The notes under the pieces were generated by a model that did no database searches, was not told the origin of the DNA, and worked only from the letters and a program-made list of their open reading frames with translations. From an uncultured Opitutaceae bacterium (GTDB taxonomy: Bacteria; Verrucomicrobiota; Verrucomicrobiia; Opitutales; Opitutaceae): 64,000 nt of DNA. Positions 18,510 to 27,176 of this stretch are shown one piece after another; position 1 is the first letter of the stretch; each line of letters begins with the position of its first letter. Where the stretch lies: NCBI GenBank assembly GCA_903890485.1, contig CAITBM010000008.1, forward strand, positions 17,782-81,781, written 5' to 3'. Made by a program: the position numbers and the translations under genes.

Positions 18510-19259
18510 ATGCCCATCACCGAACGCGCCGACGGGCGCAAACCCCACCAAATCCGCCCGGTCACGTTCGAGGCCAATTTTGCGCCCCATGCGACCGGAT
18601 CGGTTCTCATTCGCTATGGGTCCACGCAGGTCATCTGCGCCGCTACAATAGAGAGCGGTGTCCCGACCTGGATGAAGCAGCAGGGGGTGAAGGGCGGATG
18701 GCTCACCGCCGAGTACTCGATGCTCCCTTACTCGACCCACGAGCGCAAGGGTCGCGACATCAACAAGGGACGGCTCGATGGGCGCACGGTCGAGATCCAG
18801 CGCCTGATCGGCCGATCACTCAGGGCGACCCTCGACCTGGACAAGCTCGGCCAGAACACGCTCTGGCTCGACTGTGATGTCCTCCAGGCCGACGGCGGCA
18901 CGCGCACCGCGGCCATCACGGGGGCGTACGTCGCCGCCAGGCTTGCCGTGCAGAAACTCCTGGATGCCGGAAAGCTCAAGGAGAACCCCCTGATCGACTC
19001 CGTTGCGGCCGTCAGCGTGGGACTCTTCAACGACGGCGCCCTCCTGGACCTCGCCTATGTCGAGGACAAGGATGCCCAGGTCGACTTCAACGTTGTCATG
19101 ACGGGCCAGGGAAGGTTTGTGGAGGTCCAGGGCACGGGCGAGGAGTCCACCTTCAGCCAGGAGCAACTCGACCAGCTCCTCGCCCTCGCCCAGGTCGGCC
19201 TCAAGGAAATCTCGGCTCTCCAGGCCGCCTTTCTCGCCAGAAGTCTGCTCTCAAAGTGA
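18510..19259 (+). CDS. rph: ribonuclease PH
   Basis: A 249-aa phosphate-dependent 3'-5' exoribonuclease that trims tRNA 3' ends. Conserved features include the opening RADGRKPHQIRPV, the GWLTAEYSMLPYSTHER stretch, the RLIGRSLRA arginines used for RNA and phosphate binding, and LWLDCDVLQADGGTRTA, which carries the catalytic aspartates. The C-terminal GTGEESTFS is also diagnostic. It lies 3 bases after the hprK stop, so the two are probably cotranscribed. Confidence 0.97.
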   Translation: MPITERADGRKPHQIRPVTFEANFAPHATGSVLIRYGSTQVICAATIESGVPTWMKQQGVKGGWLTAEYSMLPYSTHERKGRDINKGRLDGRTVEIQRLIGRSLRATLDLDKLGQNTLWLDCDVLQADGGTRTAAITGAYVAARLAVQKLLDAGKLKENPLIDSVAAVSVGLFNDGALLDLAYVEDKDAQVDFNVVMTGQGRFVEVQGTGEESTFSQEQLDQLLALAQVGLKEISALQAAFLARSLLSK

Positions 19260-19263
19260 GGCC

Positions 19264-21096
19264 GTGGATCTCTCGGAGAGACACTACCGCTGGACATGGC
19301 AGCTGAAGTCGTCGCCTGACGCGCTCTGGCCCCTGGTCTCGGACACGGACCGCACGAACCGCGACTGCGGATTCCCGCCATTCGAGGTCCGCCCCCCGAG
19401 GAAGGGCGAGCCGGCCGCGGAGCCGGGTGTAAGAAGGCTACGGTCGGTCTACCTCGGAATGGTCGGGGAATGGGAGGAGCGGGAATTTGAGTGGATCAGG
19501 CCGGCGCGCTTCATTGTCGACCGCCGCTTCTCCAAGGGCCCCATTTCGCGGATGATCCAGTCCTGCGAACTCACGGCACGGGACGGCGCAGGAACAACGG
19601 TAGTCTATGAGATGAGGGTCACTCCCGTGAACCTACTCGGGGCAATCGTGGTGCCCCTGGCGGTCGGCGTTCGGATGAGGAGGGCCGTCGAGCGAGTTTT
19701 CCGACACTACGACCGCCTGGCCGGAGCGCAGACAAAGCAAGGGGACGCGGCCGTCCTCTCCGCTGCGACGAAGCCGGCAGACTCCCGGCTTGCCCGCATC
19801 GCCCAGAAGCTGGTCGGCAACGCCGGGCAGCCTGAGGCGCTGGTCCGTCGCCTCACCCACCTTGTCGAGTCGGGGGACGACCCCTCGCTCGCGAAGATGC
19901 GTCCCTACGCGATCGCCGACTCCTGGGGCACGGAGAGGGGCGAGACGCTCGACCTTTTCCTACACGCTACCCGCGAAGGAATGCTCGACTTTAGCTGGGA
20001 CGTCCTGTGCCCCCACTGCAGGGGCTCGACCGGCGGAAAGTCAGACCTATCCGGGGTGACGAGCGAAGCCCGATGCGATTCGTGCGGCGTGGATTTCGAG
20101 GTCAATTTCGACCAGAGCGTCGAATTGAACTTTGTGCTCGATCCCGGGATCAGGAAGGTCACCCGCACGCAGTACTGCCTGGGGGGACCCCAGATCACCC
20201 CCCATGTGGTCGCCCAGAAGTCCCTCGCCCCCCGGGAGAGCCTCTACGTCGCCATGGCCTATCCCGAAGGGCGGTACCGGGTGAGGGTGAGGGGCGTTGC
20301 CGTCATGCAGGCGTTCCGGATCGAGCGCGGGGGAGCCGCAAGGGTGCGGATAGACGTGGGTCCCGACCCCAGGCCCATGGATGAGCCCATCGTGGCGCCC
20401 GACGGCATCCTGAACATCGAGAACACCGACGCGAGCGTGCACATGGCCTTTGTCGAGCGGGTGGCCTGGAGCGACCAATCGGTCACGGCGGCCGCCGTGA
20501 CCTCCCGCCAGATCTTCCGCGACCTGTTCTCCAGGGAGATACTCCGGCCGGGCGAGCGCATCTCGGTCGGCACCATCACGATTGTCTTCACCGACCTGAA
20601 GAACTCGACGCAGCTCTACCGCGATATCGGCGATGCACCGGCGTTCGGCAGGGTTCTCGGCCACTTTGACGTGATCAAGGACTCGGTGGCTGCCGAGGGC
20701 GGCGCGATCATCAAGACCATGGGCGACGCGGTGATGGCGGCGTTTGTCCACCCGGACGCCGCATTCAGGGCCATGAGGCGTGCCCAGCAGAGCCTCTCCT
20801 CGCCGGAGACCGCGCGCTCGCCGTTCGCCCTCAAATGCAGCATCCACCAGGGTCCTTGCCTGGCGATAAACCAGAACGATCGGCTCGATTACTTCGGCAC
20901 GACCGTCAACATCGGGTCGCGGCTGTGCTCACTGTCCACGGGCTCGGACATCATCCTTTCCGAGCAAGTCGCGGCCGACCCCGAAGTGGGTAAGATCTTA
21001 AACAATTCATCCACAACCATTTCAGCGATCAAGGATGCCTCCACGCTCAAAGGCATCGCAGGGGCCCCGTTTCCCTTCTGGAGAATCGCGGGTTGA
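19264..21096 (+). CDS. class III adenylate/guanylate cyclase with SRPBCC and zinc-ribbon N-terminal domains
   Basis: A 610-aa predicted cytoplasmic nucleotide cyclase. Residues 1-150 look like an SRPBCC/polyketide-cyclase hydrophobic-ligand fold (YRWTWQLKSSPDALWPLVSD). Residues 180-425 form a middle region with a zinc-ribbon pair, C249-x2-C252 and C271-x2-C274, as in the DUF5939 region of some cyclases. The catalytic domain spans about 435-600 with both metal aspartates (D444 in FTDLKNST, D488 in MGDAVMAAF) and YFGTTVNIGSRL. A GTG at 19264 is the likely start, because the longer frame overlaps rph with low-complexity sequence. Whether it makes cAMP or cGMP is not determined. Confidence 0.88.
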   Translation: MDLSERHYRWTWQLKSSPDALWPLVSDTDRTNRDCGFPPFEVRPPRKGEPAAEPGVRRLRSVYLGMVGEWEEREFEWIRPARFIVDRRFSKGPISRMIQSCELTARDGAGTTVVYEMRVTPVNLLGAIVVPLAVGVRMRRAVERVFRHYDRLAGAQTKQGDAAVLSAATKPADSRLARIAQKLVGNAGQPEALVRRLTHLVESGDDPSLAKMRPYAIADSWGTERGETLDLFLHATREGMLDFSWDVLCPHCRGSTGGKSDLSGVTSEARCDSCGVDFEVNFDQSVELNFVLDPGIRKVTRTQYCLGGPQITPHVVAQKSLAPRESLYVAMAYPEGRYRVRVRGVAVMQAFRIERGGAARVRIDVGPDPRPMDEPIVAPDGILNIENTDASVHMAFVERVAWSDQSVTAAAVTSRQIFRDLFSREILRPGERISVGTITIVFTDLKNSTQLYRDIGDAPAFGRVLGHFDVIKDSVAAEGGAIIKTMGDAVMAAFVHPDAAFRAMRRAQQSLSSPETARSPFALKCSIHQGPCLAINQNDRLDYFGTTVNIGSRLCSLSTGSDIILSEQVAADPEVGKILNNSSTTISAIKDASTLKGIAGAPFPFWRIAG

Positions 21097-21151
21097 GCTT
21101 TATTAGCGTGCCCCCCAACCCCAAAATGTGCCACACATCAAGCGGTCGTAA

Positions 21152-22342
21152 ATGAACATACACGAGTACCAGGCCAAGGCCCTCCTAGAGAAATTCGGCG
21201 TTCCTATCCCCAAGGGCGCAGCGGCAAAGACCCCGGAGGAGTTCATCAACGCGCTCACGGAGCTGCCCGAGGGACCGACGATGGTGAAGTCGCAGATCCA
21301 CGCCGGCGGGCGCGGCAAAGGCACGTTCACGGACGGCTACAAGGGGGGCGTTAAGTTCTGCAAATCCAAGGCCGACGCCAAGGAAGTCGCGGCGCGCATG
21401 CTCGGCAACACCCTGGTGACAGCGCAGACCGGACCCGCCGGACGCAAGGTGCAGACGATCTATTTCACGGTGGCGAGCGACATCAAGAAGGAGTACTACC
21501 TGGCAATCCTCCTGGACCGCGTCGCATCGCGGCCCGTCATCGTCGCCTCGACCGAGGGTGGCGTGGAAATCGAGAAGGTTGCGCACGAAACCCCGGAGAA
21601 GATCTTCAAGGTCGTGGTCGACCCGGCCTACGGGCTCGCCGACTTCCAGGTGCGGGAACTCGTCACCAGGCTCGGCTTCGCCGGCAACGAGGCCAAGAAC
21701 GCTTCGAAGCTCATCCGCTGCCTGTACGCGATGTACTGGGAGACCGACGCCGCCATGGTGGAGGTGAACCCGCTCATCAGCACCCCCTCGGGCGAAGTCC
21801 TGGCGCTCGATGCCAAGGTCTCCTTCGACGACAACTCCCTCTTCAGGCATCCGGAGATCGTCACCCTGCGCGACCTGAACGAGGAGGATCCGAAGGAAGT
21901 CGAGGCCTCCAAGCACTCGCTTAACTATATCGCTCTTGATGGGAACATTGCATGCCTGGTGAACGGTGCGGGCCTGGCCATGAGCACGATGGACATCATC
22001 AAGCATTTCGGGGGCAGCCCCGCGAACTTCCTGGACGTCGGCGGCGGGGCGACCCGCTCCCAGGTTGTCGCGGCCTTCAAGATCATCCTCGGCGACCCCA
22101 ACGTGCAGGGAATTTTCGTCAACATCTTCGGCGGCATCATGGACTGCAACGTGATCGCCACCGGCATTGTCGAGGCCGTGCGCGAAGTCGGCCTGAAGCT
22201 GCCGCTTGTTGTGCGACTCGAGGGAAACAACGTGGAGGCGGGCAAGGCCACCCTCGCCTCCTCGGGCCTCACCATCGTTTCGGGCGATTCGATGGCGGAT
22301 GCCGCGCAGAAGATCGTCAAGCTCGTGGCAGCCGCGGCCTAG
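21152..22342 (+). CDS. sucC: succinyl-CoA synthetase (ADP-forming) beta subunit
   Basis: A 396-aa ATP-grasp subunit of succinate-CoA ligase, which makes ATP or GTP while cleaving succinyl-CoA. The N-terminus MNIHEYQAKALLEKFGVPIP and the nucleotide loop GGRGKGTF are diagnostic. The metal-binding region contains VEVNPLIS, and the C-terminal ligase domain has FVNIFGGIMDCNVIA and the succinate loop FLDVGGGAT. It starts an apparent three-gene unit, sucC, a VOC protein and sucD. No Shine-Dalgarno precedes the ATG. Confidence 0.97.
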   Translation: MNIHEYQAKALLEKFGVPIPKGAAAKTPEEFINALTELPEGPTMVKSQIHAGGRGKGTFTDGYKGGVKFCKSKADAKEVAARMLGNTLVTAQTGPAGRKVQTIYFTVASDIKKEYYLAILLDRVASRPVIVASTEGGVEIEKVAHETPEKIFKVVVDPAYGLADFQVRELVTRLGFAGNEAKNASKLIRCLYAMYWETDAAMVEVNPLISTPSGEVLALDAKVSFDDNSLFRHPEIVTLRDLNEEDPKEVEASKHSLNYIALDGNIACLVNGAGLAMSTMDIIKHFGGSPANFLDVGGGATRSQVVAAFKIILGDPNVQGIFVNIFGGIMDCNVIATGIVEAVREVGLKLPLVVRLEGNNVEAGKATLASSGLTIVSGDSMADAAQKIVKLVAAAA

Positions 22343-22359
22343 ACGCGGCGCACACCAAA

Positions 22360-22364
22360 AGGAG
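22360..22364 (+). promoter_or_regulatory. Shine-Dalgarno AGGAG before the VOC gene
   Basis: AGGAG lies 9 bases before the ATG at 22374. It stands out because most start codons in this window have no such motif. Confidence 0.6.
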
Positions 22365-22373
22365 CCCCACCCC

Positions 22374-22748
22374 ATGTCCGCCAAAATACGCATCAAGGAG
22401 ATCGCATTCGTCTTCCATCCGGTTTCCGACATCGATCGGGCCCGGGCCTTCTACGGGACACTGCTGGGACTAAAGGTCCTCCTGCAGCTCGAGATCCAGC
22501 CGGGCGTCTGGTGGATCGAATACGACGTGGCCGGCGCTGCGCTCGCGATCTCCAACATGGGCGGGCCCCTGGGGTCACCCGGGGCCAACCTGGCGCTCGA
22601 GGTGGAGAGCCTGGACGACTGCCTGGCGGTGGTTCGCGGGGCGAAGATACCCCTCACGATCGAGCCTCAGGATTTTCCCCCGTGCAGGATGTTCGGCATC
22701 AACACCCCCGACGGGCACGGCATCATGTTCCACCAGCGCAAAGCGTGA
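22374..22748 (+). CDS. glyoxalase/bleomycin-resistance (VOC) superfamily protein
   Basis: A 124-aa single VOC module with the beta-alpha-beta-beta-beta pattern: [22 protein letters not shown], then [19 protein letters not shown], and a closing [14 protein letters not shown]. It would dimerise to form a metal site. Possible ligands are H in FVFHPV, E in WIEYD and the late H residues, but the substrate cannot be read from sequence. It lies between sucC and sucD on the same strand with short gaps, which is unusual and suggests expression with succinyl-CoA synthetase. Methylmalonyl-CoA epimerase is a VOC enzyme, but this protein is short and lacks clear epimerase hallmarks. Confidence 0.87.
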   Translation: MSAKIRIKEIAFVFHPVSDIDRARAFYGTLLGLKVLLQLEIQPGVWWIEYDVAGAALAISNMGGPLGSPGANLALEVESLDDCLAVVRGAKIPLTIEPQDFPPCRMFGINTPDGHGIMFHQRKA

Positions 22749-22755
22749 TTTTCCC

Positions 22756-23679
22756 ATGGCGATACTCGTAACTCCTGAGACCCGGATCCTTGTCCAGGGC
22801 ATCACCGGCGACTTTGGTGGCCGGCACGCAAAGCTCTCGCTCGACTACGGCACGAAAGTCGTGGCGGGCGTCACACCGGGCAAGGGGGGCCAATTCTTCG
22901 AGCACGGGACCCACCGCGTCCCGATCTTCAACTCTGTCGCCTCCGCGGCCCGGGAAACGGGAGCCACGGTCTCCGCGATCTTCGTGCCGCCGCCATTCGC
23001 CGCCGACGCCATTCTCGAGTGCGCCGACGCCGGCCTGGATCTGGCCGTGGCGATCACCGAGGGCATCCCGGTCCGCGACATGGTCCGCGTCAAGCGAGCC
23101 ATCGCGGAGAAGAAGATGCGGCTAATCGGCCCCAACTGCCCCGGGGTCGTGACTCCGGGATCCGGCGAAAAATCCTATGGCGGCTGCCGGATCGGGATCG
23201 CGCCGGGATACATCCACAAGAAGGGACACGTCGGGGTGGTGTCCCGCTCCGGGACGCTCACCTACGAGGCGGTCTACCAGCTTACCGTCCTCGGCATTGG
23301 CCAGAGCACCTGTGTCGGGATCGGCGGGGACCCGGTCAACGGGACCTCCCACCTCGACGTGATCAAGATGTTCAATGACGACCCTGAGACCGTCGGCATC
23401 GTGATGATCGGGGAGATCGGCGGAAACGCCGAGGTCGAGGCGGCGCGCTGGATCAAGGCCAACTGCAGGAAACCCGTAGCCGGGTTCATCGCCGGGGCCA
23501 CCGCACCGGCGGGGCGCCGCATGGGACACGCCGGCGCCATTGTCGGGGGAGCCGAGGACACCGCTGCAGCCAAGATCGCGGTCTTTGCCGAGTGCGGCAT
23601 CGAGGTCGCGGTCACGCCGTCGGATATGGCCGCCGCCCTCATCCGGGCGGCCAAGGCGCGGGGCGTCACCCTCTCCTAG
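22756..23679 (+). CDS. sucD: succinyl-CoA synthetase (ADP-forming) alpha subunit
   Basis: A 307-aa CoA-binding subunit of succinate-CoA ligase. The N-terminal CoA-binding fold is marked by [18 protein letters not shown] sequence and [14 protein letters not shown]. The phosphohistidine is H258 in [20 protein letters not shown] and [15 protein letters not shown] are also typical. It completes the complex with SucC encoded upstream. Its TAG stop interlocks with the stop of the convergent glycosyltransferase in CTAG at 23676-23679, leaving no room for a terminator between them. Confidence 0.97.
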   Translation: MAILVTPETRILVQGITGDFGGRHAKLSLDYGTKVVAGVTPGKGGQFFEHGTHRVPIFNSVASAARETGATVSAIFVPPPFAADAILECADAGLDLAVAITEGIPVRDMVRVKRAIAEKKMRLIGPNCPGVVTPGSGEKSYGGCRIGIAPGYIHKKGHVGVVSRSGTLTYEAVYQLTVLGIGQSTCVGIGGDPVNGTSHLDVIKMFNDDPETVGIVMIGEIGGNAEVEAARWIKANCRKPVAGFIAGATAPAGRRMGHAGAIVGGAEDTAAAKIAVFAECGIEVAVTPSDMAAALIRAAKARGVTLS

Positions 23680-24452
23680 TCCGATTCCCGCGAGGGAAGC
23701 TGGTGCGCGACCAGCTTCGCGTGCTTGTAGAAGGAATTCTCGAAGCGCAGGACCGCGATCACCAGGCCCGGACCGCCGTCCAGAAACCCGAGTTGAAGCA
23801 CGTAGGCCTTGAAAAAGGACCAGCAGGCCCGCGAAAAGGCCTTCACGTATCCGCCCTTGGCACCCTGGCGGACCTGCTTGTGCACGCCGAGCGCCGTATA
23901 CCGGTTCATCTTGCCGATCGCCTCGTCTAGGGTCGCGTAGGGTATCTGGTTGATCGGAGAAGTCATCCGGCCGAGCCTGCCGTCAAGGACCCATCCCTCG
24001 TGGACGTCGTCCTCGGAGACGTAGGTCATCTTGCCGCGACGGAAGAGCTGGGGCTGCCGGTAGTCGGGATACCAGCCGCTGTGCCTGATAGCCCGCCCGA
24101 GGAGAAAATTGCGGCGGGGAACAAGATAGGCGTCGGCCGATCCCGGATCGGACACGATGCGCAGGATCTCGTCGCGAGCCTCGGGCGTGCAGCGTTCGTC
24201 GGAATCCAGGCTGAAGATCCAGGGCTGAGTCGTGTTCAGGATGCCGCTTTGGCGCAGCTCGCCAAACTTGCTGAATTCGACCTGCACCACCCTGGCGCCG
24301 TGGCTCCTTGCGATCTCGAGCGTGCCGTCGGTGCTGTTCGAGTCGATGAGCACGACCTCCGCGGCCCATGTGACGCTCTCCAGCGCCGGGCCGATCTTTT
24401 TTTCCTCGTTCCGGGAGAGGATGAATACGGAAACCGGTGGTTTGGACGCCAT
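23676..24452 (-). CDS. family 2 glycosyltransferase, WaaE/KdtX-like
   Basis: A 258-aa GT-A glycosyltransferase. The N-terminal strand [19 protein letters not shown], the nucleotide-sugar site [12 protein letters not shown] and the DxD-type motif [13 protein letters not shown] (near 90-102) resemble the LPS-core transferase WaaE/KdtX. The late part has the [16 protein letters not shown] membrane-associating stretch seen in that group. It probably adds a sugar to LPS core or another envelope glycan on the cytoplasmic side. The start ATG 24452 gives [10 protein letters not shown]; the open frame is longer. The acceptor is not known. It lies 20 bases from the next glycosyltransferase on the same strand. 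Confidence 0.87.
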   Translation of the reverse strand: MASKPPVSVFILSRNEEKKIGPALESVTWAAEVVLIDSNSTDGTLEIARSHGARVVQVEFSKFGELRQSGILNTTQPWIFSLDSDERCTPEARDEILRIVSDPGSADAYLVPRRNFLLGRAIRHSGWYPDYRQPQLFRRGKMTYVSEDDVHEGWVLDGRLGRMTSPINQIPYATLDEAIGKMNRYTALGVHKQVRQGAKGGYVKAFSRACWSFFKAYVLQLGFLDGGPGLVIAVLRFENSFYKHAKLVAHQLPSRESD

Positions 24453-24472
24453 GGCGGGCTTGGGATCGAATC

Positions 24473-25417
24473 TCAGACCAATCCCACCACAGAGCGAGCG
24501 ATTTGATAGAGGTAGCCGCAGGACCGCCACGTCCTGACGAAGGCCCGCTTGGCGTTGTCACCCTGGAGCGTGAGCAAGCATGCGACGGTGGTGAGGGAGA
24601 AGCCCGCGAGCTTGAGCATCGCGCCAAAGGCCCGCGACGAAAGGTACCCGTAAGGGGACTGGTTTGAGGCGCGGAGCGTGCGGACCCGGTCCACAACCCT
24701 GGAGCGCGCGGAGTCGAATGCGTGGCGGAGCGCATAGCCCATGGTGAGGCGGCTTGCCGGGATCTGGTGGAGCACCTTGGCCCCGGGGACAAACCAGGCA
24801 TCGAGCCCGACCGCCCGGATCCTGCGGATCATCTCACTGTCCCCGCCCCCGAAGAGCTTCCCACCCTTCCTGTCGAGGCTCGTGTCAAAGGATCCAAAGC
24901 GGGCAAAAACCCACTTTGGGAAGGCAAAGTTGGCGCCCATCGGGACCTGGTCCGGGGGAAGGGGACCGGGATCCATCCGGAAGCCGAGCGGCCTGTGGGA
25001 TCCCTCAAGCCACCGCGGGATGCCGTCCGGAAAGACCGGCACGACCTCCCCGCCGACCACACCGATCGAGTGCGCCCGGTCCGAAGAGAATGGGGCGACC
25101 ATCTGCTCAAGCCAGGTGGGCTCCATCAGGATGTCGTCGTCCACCAGAACCACGATATCACCCTGCGACTCCTCGATTGCCCGGTTGCGCCCGTGATCCA
25201 GGCCCTGGCGCATCTCAAGCACGTGCCGGGGCGCAGGCGATGAGGCCATGAAGGAGGAGACCACGTCGCGCGTGTCGTCCTTCGAGTTGTTGTCGATCAC
25301 CAGGAGTTCCCAAAGCTCGTGCGGGTAGGTCTGGCGCACGAGCCCCGCCAGGGTCTCGCGCAGGAACCGGGAACGATTGAAAGTGATGACGGCGACCGTG
25401 ATCCGCAGGAGGGGCAT
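24473..25417 (-). CDS. family 2 glycosyltransferase
   Basis: A 314-aa GT2 enzyme. It starts ITVAVITFNRSRFLRETLAG, has the DNNSKDDT nucleotide-binding turn near 42-49 and the DxD motif in IVVLVDDDILMEPTWLEQM near 90. GGGDSEMIRRIRAVG is the acceptor-side ED-like motif. A hydrophobic segment near 265-285 (FGAMLKLAGFSLTTVACLLTL) may hold it to the inner membrane. With its downstream neighbour it forms a two-gene glycan unit, probably for LPS, exopolysaccharide or a glycolipid. The sugar specificity is not readable. A TATACT at 25438-25443 on this strand may be its -10 box. Confidence 0.88.
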   Translation of the reverse strand: MPLLRITVAVITFNRSRFLRETLAGLVRQTYPHELWELLVIDNNSKDDTRDVVSSFMASSPAPRHVLEMRQGLDHGRNRAIEESQGDIVVLVDDDILMEPTWLEQMVAPFSSDRAHSIGVVGGEVVPVFPDGIPRWLEGSHRPLGFRMDPGPLPPDQVPMGANFAFPKWVFARFGSFDTSLDRKGGKLFGGGDSEMIRRIRAVGLDAWFVPGAKVLHQIPASRLTMGYALRHAFDSARSRVVDRVRTLRASNQSPYGYLSSRAFGAMLKLAGFSLTTVACLLTLQGDNAKRAFVRTWRSCGYLYQIARSVVGLV

Positions 25418-25565
25418 CTATTCGAATGGGCTAGCGAGTATAATTTGCTTCTGATAACCAACGAGTTGCAATAAACCAAGCTCTATTGCGAAAAAAACTC
25501 TGGACGGATGCCCCCGAAATTTCATGATTCGCGACGCATCAGGAACGAATCGGCCCTAAAAAGCT

Positions 25566-25663
25566 GGTTCTGCCAACCGGGCCGGGAGCGGCCACGGTGG
25601 ATCGGGCGAAAGCCCGGATGTGCGGAGCTCAAAAGGCCCCGAACCGAAACGCTCCCGAAAGCG
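25566..25663 (+). ncRNA. unidentified structured RNA or cis-regulatory leader
   Basis: Several stems are directly visible. GGTT 25566-25569 pairs with AACC 25575-25578. CGGGAGCG 25583-25590 pairs with CGCTCCCG 25650-25657, an 8-bp closing stem. Inside it is a 5-bp hairpin CGGGC/GCCCG with a GAAA tetraloop (25603-25616). CGCT 25650-25653 can instead pair with AGCG 25660-25663, giving a possible alternative fold. An intrinsic terminator follows immediately. I compared it by eye with SRP RNA, RNase P, tmRNA, SAM, cobalamin, glycine, c-di-GMP and fluoride motifs and saw no match. Either a small RNA or an attenuator for the 74-aa gene downstream would fit. The 5' end is unknown. Confidence 0.55.
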
Positions 25664-25666
25664 ACA

Positions 25667-25699
25667 GCCGACCTGATGCCCAGGTCGGCTTTTTGTTTT
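25667..25699 (+). terminator. intrinsic terminator after the RNA candidate
   Basis: A perfect 9-bp stem (GCCGACCTG 25667-25675 with CAGGTCGGC 25681-25689) and 5-base loop is followed by TTTTTGTTTT. This is the clearest rho-independent terminator in the window and implies that the sequence just upstream is transcribed rightward. Confidence 0.88.
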
Positions 25700-25742
25700 C
25701 AGCCCTGTTGCGCGATTAAATCCACAAAGATCATCACGCACC

Positions 25743-25967
25743 ATGACAAACCTAGAAGAACAGCCCGGTATCCGCATCACGGCCGACAACCCGAACCACC
25801 ACCTGTGGAACAACCACGGAACCTGGTTCCTGCACTACACGATCCACCCCACCCCGTTCACCAAGGAACGCATCCGACGTTCCCTGGGAACCAAGGACCT
25901 GGCGACCGCCCAGGCAAGGAGGGACGCCTTCTTCGCGGCGTTCCTGAGGAAGCAGGTCGCGGCCTAG
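25743..25967 (+). CDS. small protein resembling an integrase arm-type DNA-binding module
   Basis: A 74-aa protein with NHHLWNNHGTWFLHYTIHPTPFTKERIRRSLGTKDLATAQARRDAFF. The pattern of three strands (the last with R-R-S-L-G-T) and one helix with A-x-x-R-R-D is that of the arm-binding domain at the start of tyrosine integrases, but no catalytic domain follows. It could be a stand-alone DNA-binding protein or a fossil. Coding reality is supported by high GC at third codon positions and by a stop interlocked with hemW (CTAG, 25964-25967). It lies 43 bases after the terminator. Function is unknown. Confidence 0.72.
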   Translation: MTNLEEQPGIRITADNPNHHLWNNHGTWFLHYTIHPTPFTKERIRRSLGTKDLATAQARRDAFFAAFLRKQVAA

Positions 25968-27163
25968 GCCGTCGCCGCAGCCTCGGGGGCCCGAAACGCG
26001 GACATGACCTCCATGCCGACCGAGTCGGCCAGGAGCCGGCCCCGTCGTTCCAGCCGCACTCGCGACCCGTAGCGGGTGGCGAGACCCTCCGAAACGAGCC
26101 GCTCCACAAGGGCCGATACCCGTTGCCAGGGGGCCAACGGGCACCTTTCGCGGAGCTTTTCCAGGTCGACGCCCTCATTCATCCTCAGCCCGAAGACCAA
26201 CGAATCCTCGACCAATAGGGACGGCGTCAGGAGGGTGCGGTCCTCGGTCGACCTCTCACCCCGCTCGACCTGGGCCGTCCATTCCTCGAGGTTTGCGATG
26301 TTCGAGGATCTCCAACCGCCGTGCTGCGAGGCGCCGGAGGGTCCCAGGCCCACCCACTGGGCCATCCTCCAGGTGTTCACATTGTGGAGGCATTGGTGGC
26401 CGGGGCGCGCGAAGTTGGAGACCTCGTACTGGTCGTAGCCAGCCGCGCCAAGGCGGTCCCAGGTTCGCTCGTACATCCGGGCCTCGTTTTCGGGATCAAG
26501 CCTGACGCGGCCCTGGGAGAGTTTCACCCAGAGTGCCGTGTCCTCCTCGAAGGTGAGGCAGTAGGTCGAGATGTGGTCGGGCCTTAAAGCCAGGGCCTCG
26601 TCGATGTCGCTCTCCCACTCCTCGGCAGTCTGCCCCGGCAGGGCGAACATAAGGTCGATGTTCACGCTTGGAAACCCGGCTTCCCTCAGCCGGTCATAAG
26701 CGCGGTAGACCTGCTCGCGGGTGTGGGCCCGGCCGAGCGCGTCGAGAAGGGCGGGCCTGAAACTTTGTACCCCCATCGACACCCGGGTGACGCCGGCCGA
26801 GCGCAGAGCCGAGAGCCTCTCGCGGGTTACCGACGCCGGTGCCAACTCCACGCTCCACTCCTGCGGCGACTCCCCTCCCAGAAGCCCGTGGACGACCTCC
26901 GCGACCCGACCGAGGTCAGCCGGCGACAGGAGCCCCGGTGTGCCACCGCCGAAGAACACGGTCTTGATCGGCCGGTCCCAGGTGACGAGCCGGGCCTCGT
27001 CGCCGAGGGATTTGATGAAACCCTGAACCGATTTGGCGGTCGGACTGACTTGGTAAAACGCACAGAAGTCGCAAGTACTGGCACAGAAGGGCACGTGGAC
27101 GTAAAGGCCCAGCGGGCCCGGGTCCTCACCTTTGGCTTGCTCCCCTATGGCGACACCCCTCAT
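25964..27163 (-). CDS. hemW: radical SAM protein, HemW/coproporphyrinogen-oxidase-like
   Basis: A 399-aa radical SAM protein. The iron-sulfur cysteines are C27, C31 and C34 in PFCASTCDFC. Other HemW features are FFGGGTPGLLSP, VSMGVQSF, NIDLMFALPGQT and STYCLTFEEDT. HemW is a heme chaperone/transferase rather than a true oxidase; older annotations call it HemN-like. The final 60 residues form the usual HemN C-terminal wing. The start ATG 27163 leaves 13 bases to the divergent lipoprotein ATG; an ATG three codons upstream is possible. Its stop interlocks with the 74-aa gene. Confidence 0.9.
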   Translation of the reverse strand: MRGVAIGEQAKGEDPGPLGLYVHVPFCASTCDFCAFYQVSPTAKSVQGFIKSLGDEARLVTWDRPIKTVFFGGGTPGLLSPADLGRVAEVVHGLLGGESPQEWSVELAPASVTRERLSALRSAGVTRVSMGVQSFRPALLDALGRAHTREQVYRAYDRLREAGFPSVNIDLMFALPGQTAEEWESDIDEALALRPDHISTYCLTFEEDTALWVKLSQGRVRLDPENEARMYERTWDRLGAAGYDQYEVSNFARPGHQCLHNVNTWRMAQWVGLGPSGASQHGGWRSSNIANLEEWTAQVERGERSTEDRTLLTPSLLVEDSLVFGLRMNEGVDLEKLRERCPLAPWQRVSALVERLVSEGLATRYGSRVRLERRGRLLADSVGMEVMSAFRAPEAAATA

Positions 27164-27176
27164 TAATATCATCGAA

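Larger units (their letters stand above)
25418..25742. other. gene-free region containing an RNA candidate
   Basis: This 325-base stretch holds no convincing coding frame. The left 100 bases are AT-rich with TATAAT-like sequence readable on both strands near 25438-25444, suggesting divergent promoters. The remainder holds the structured element and terminator listed separately. The next gene begins at 25743. Confidence 0.7.
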
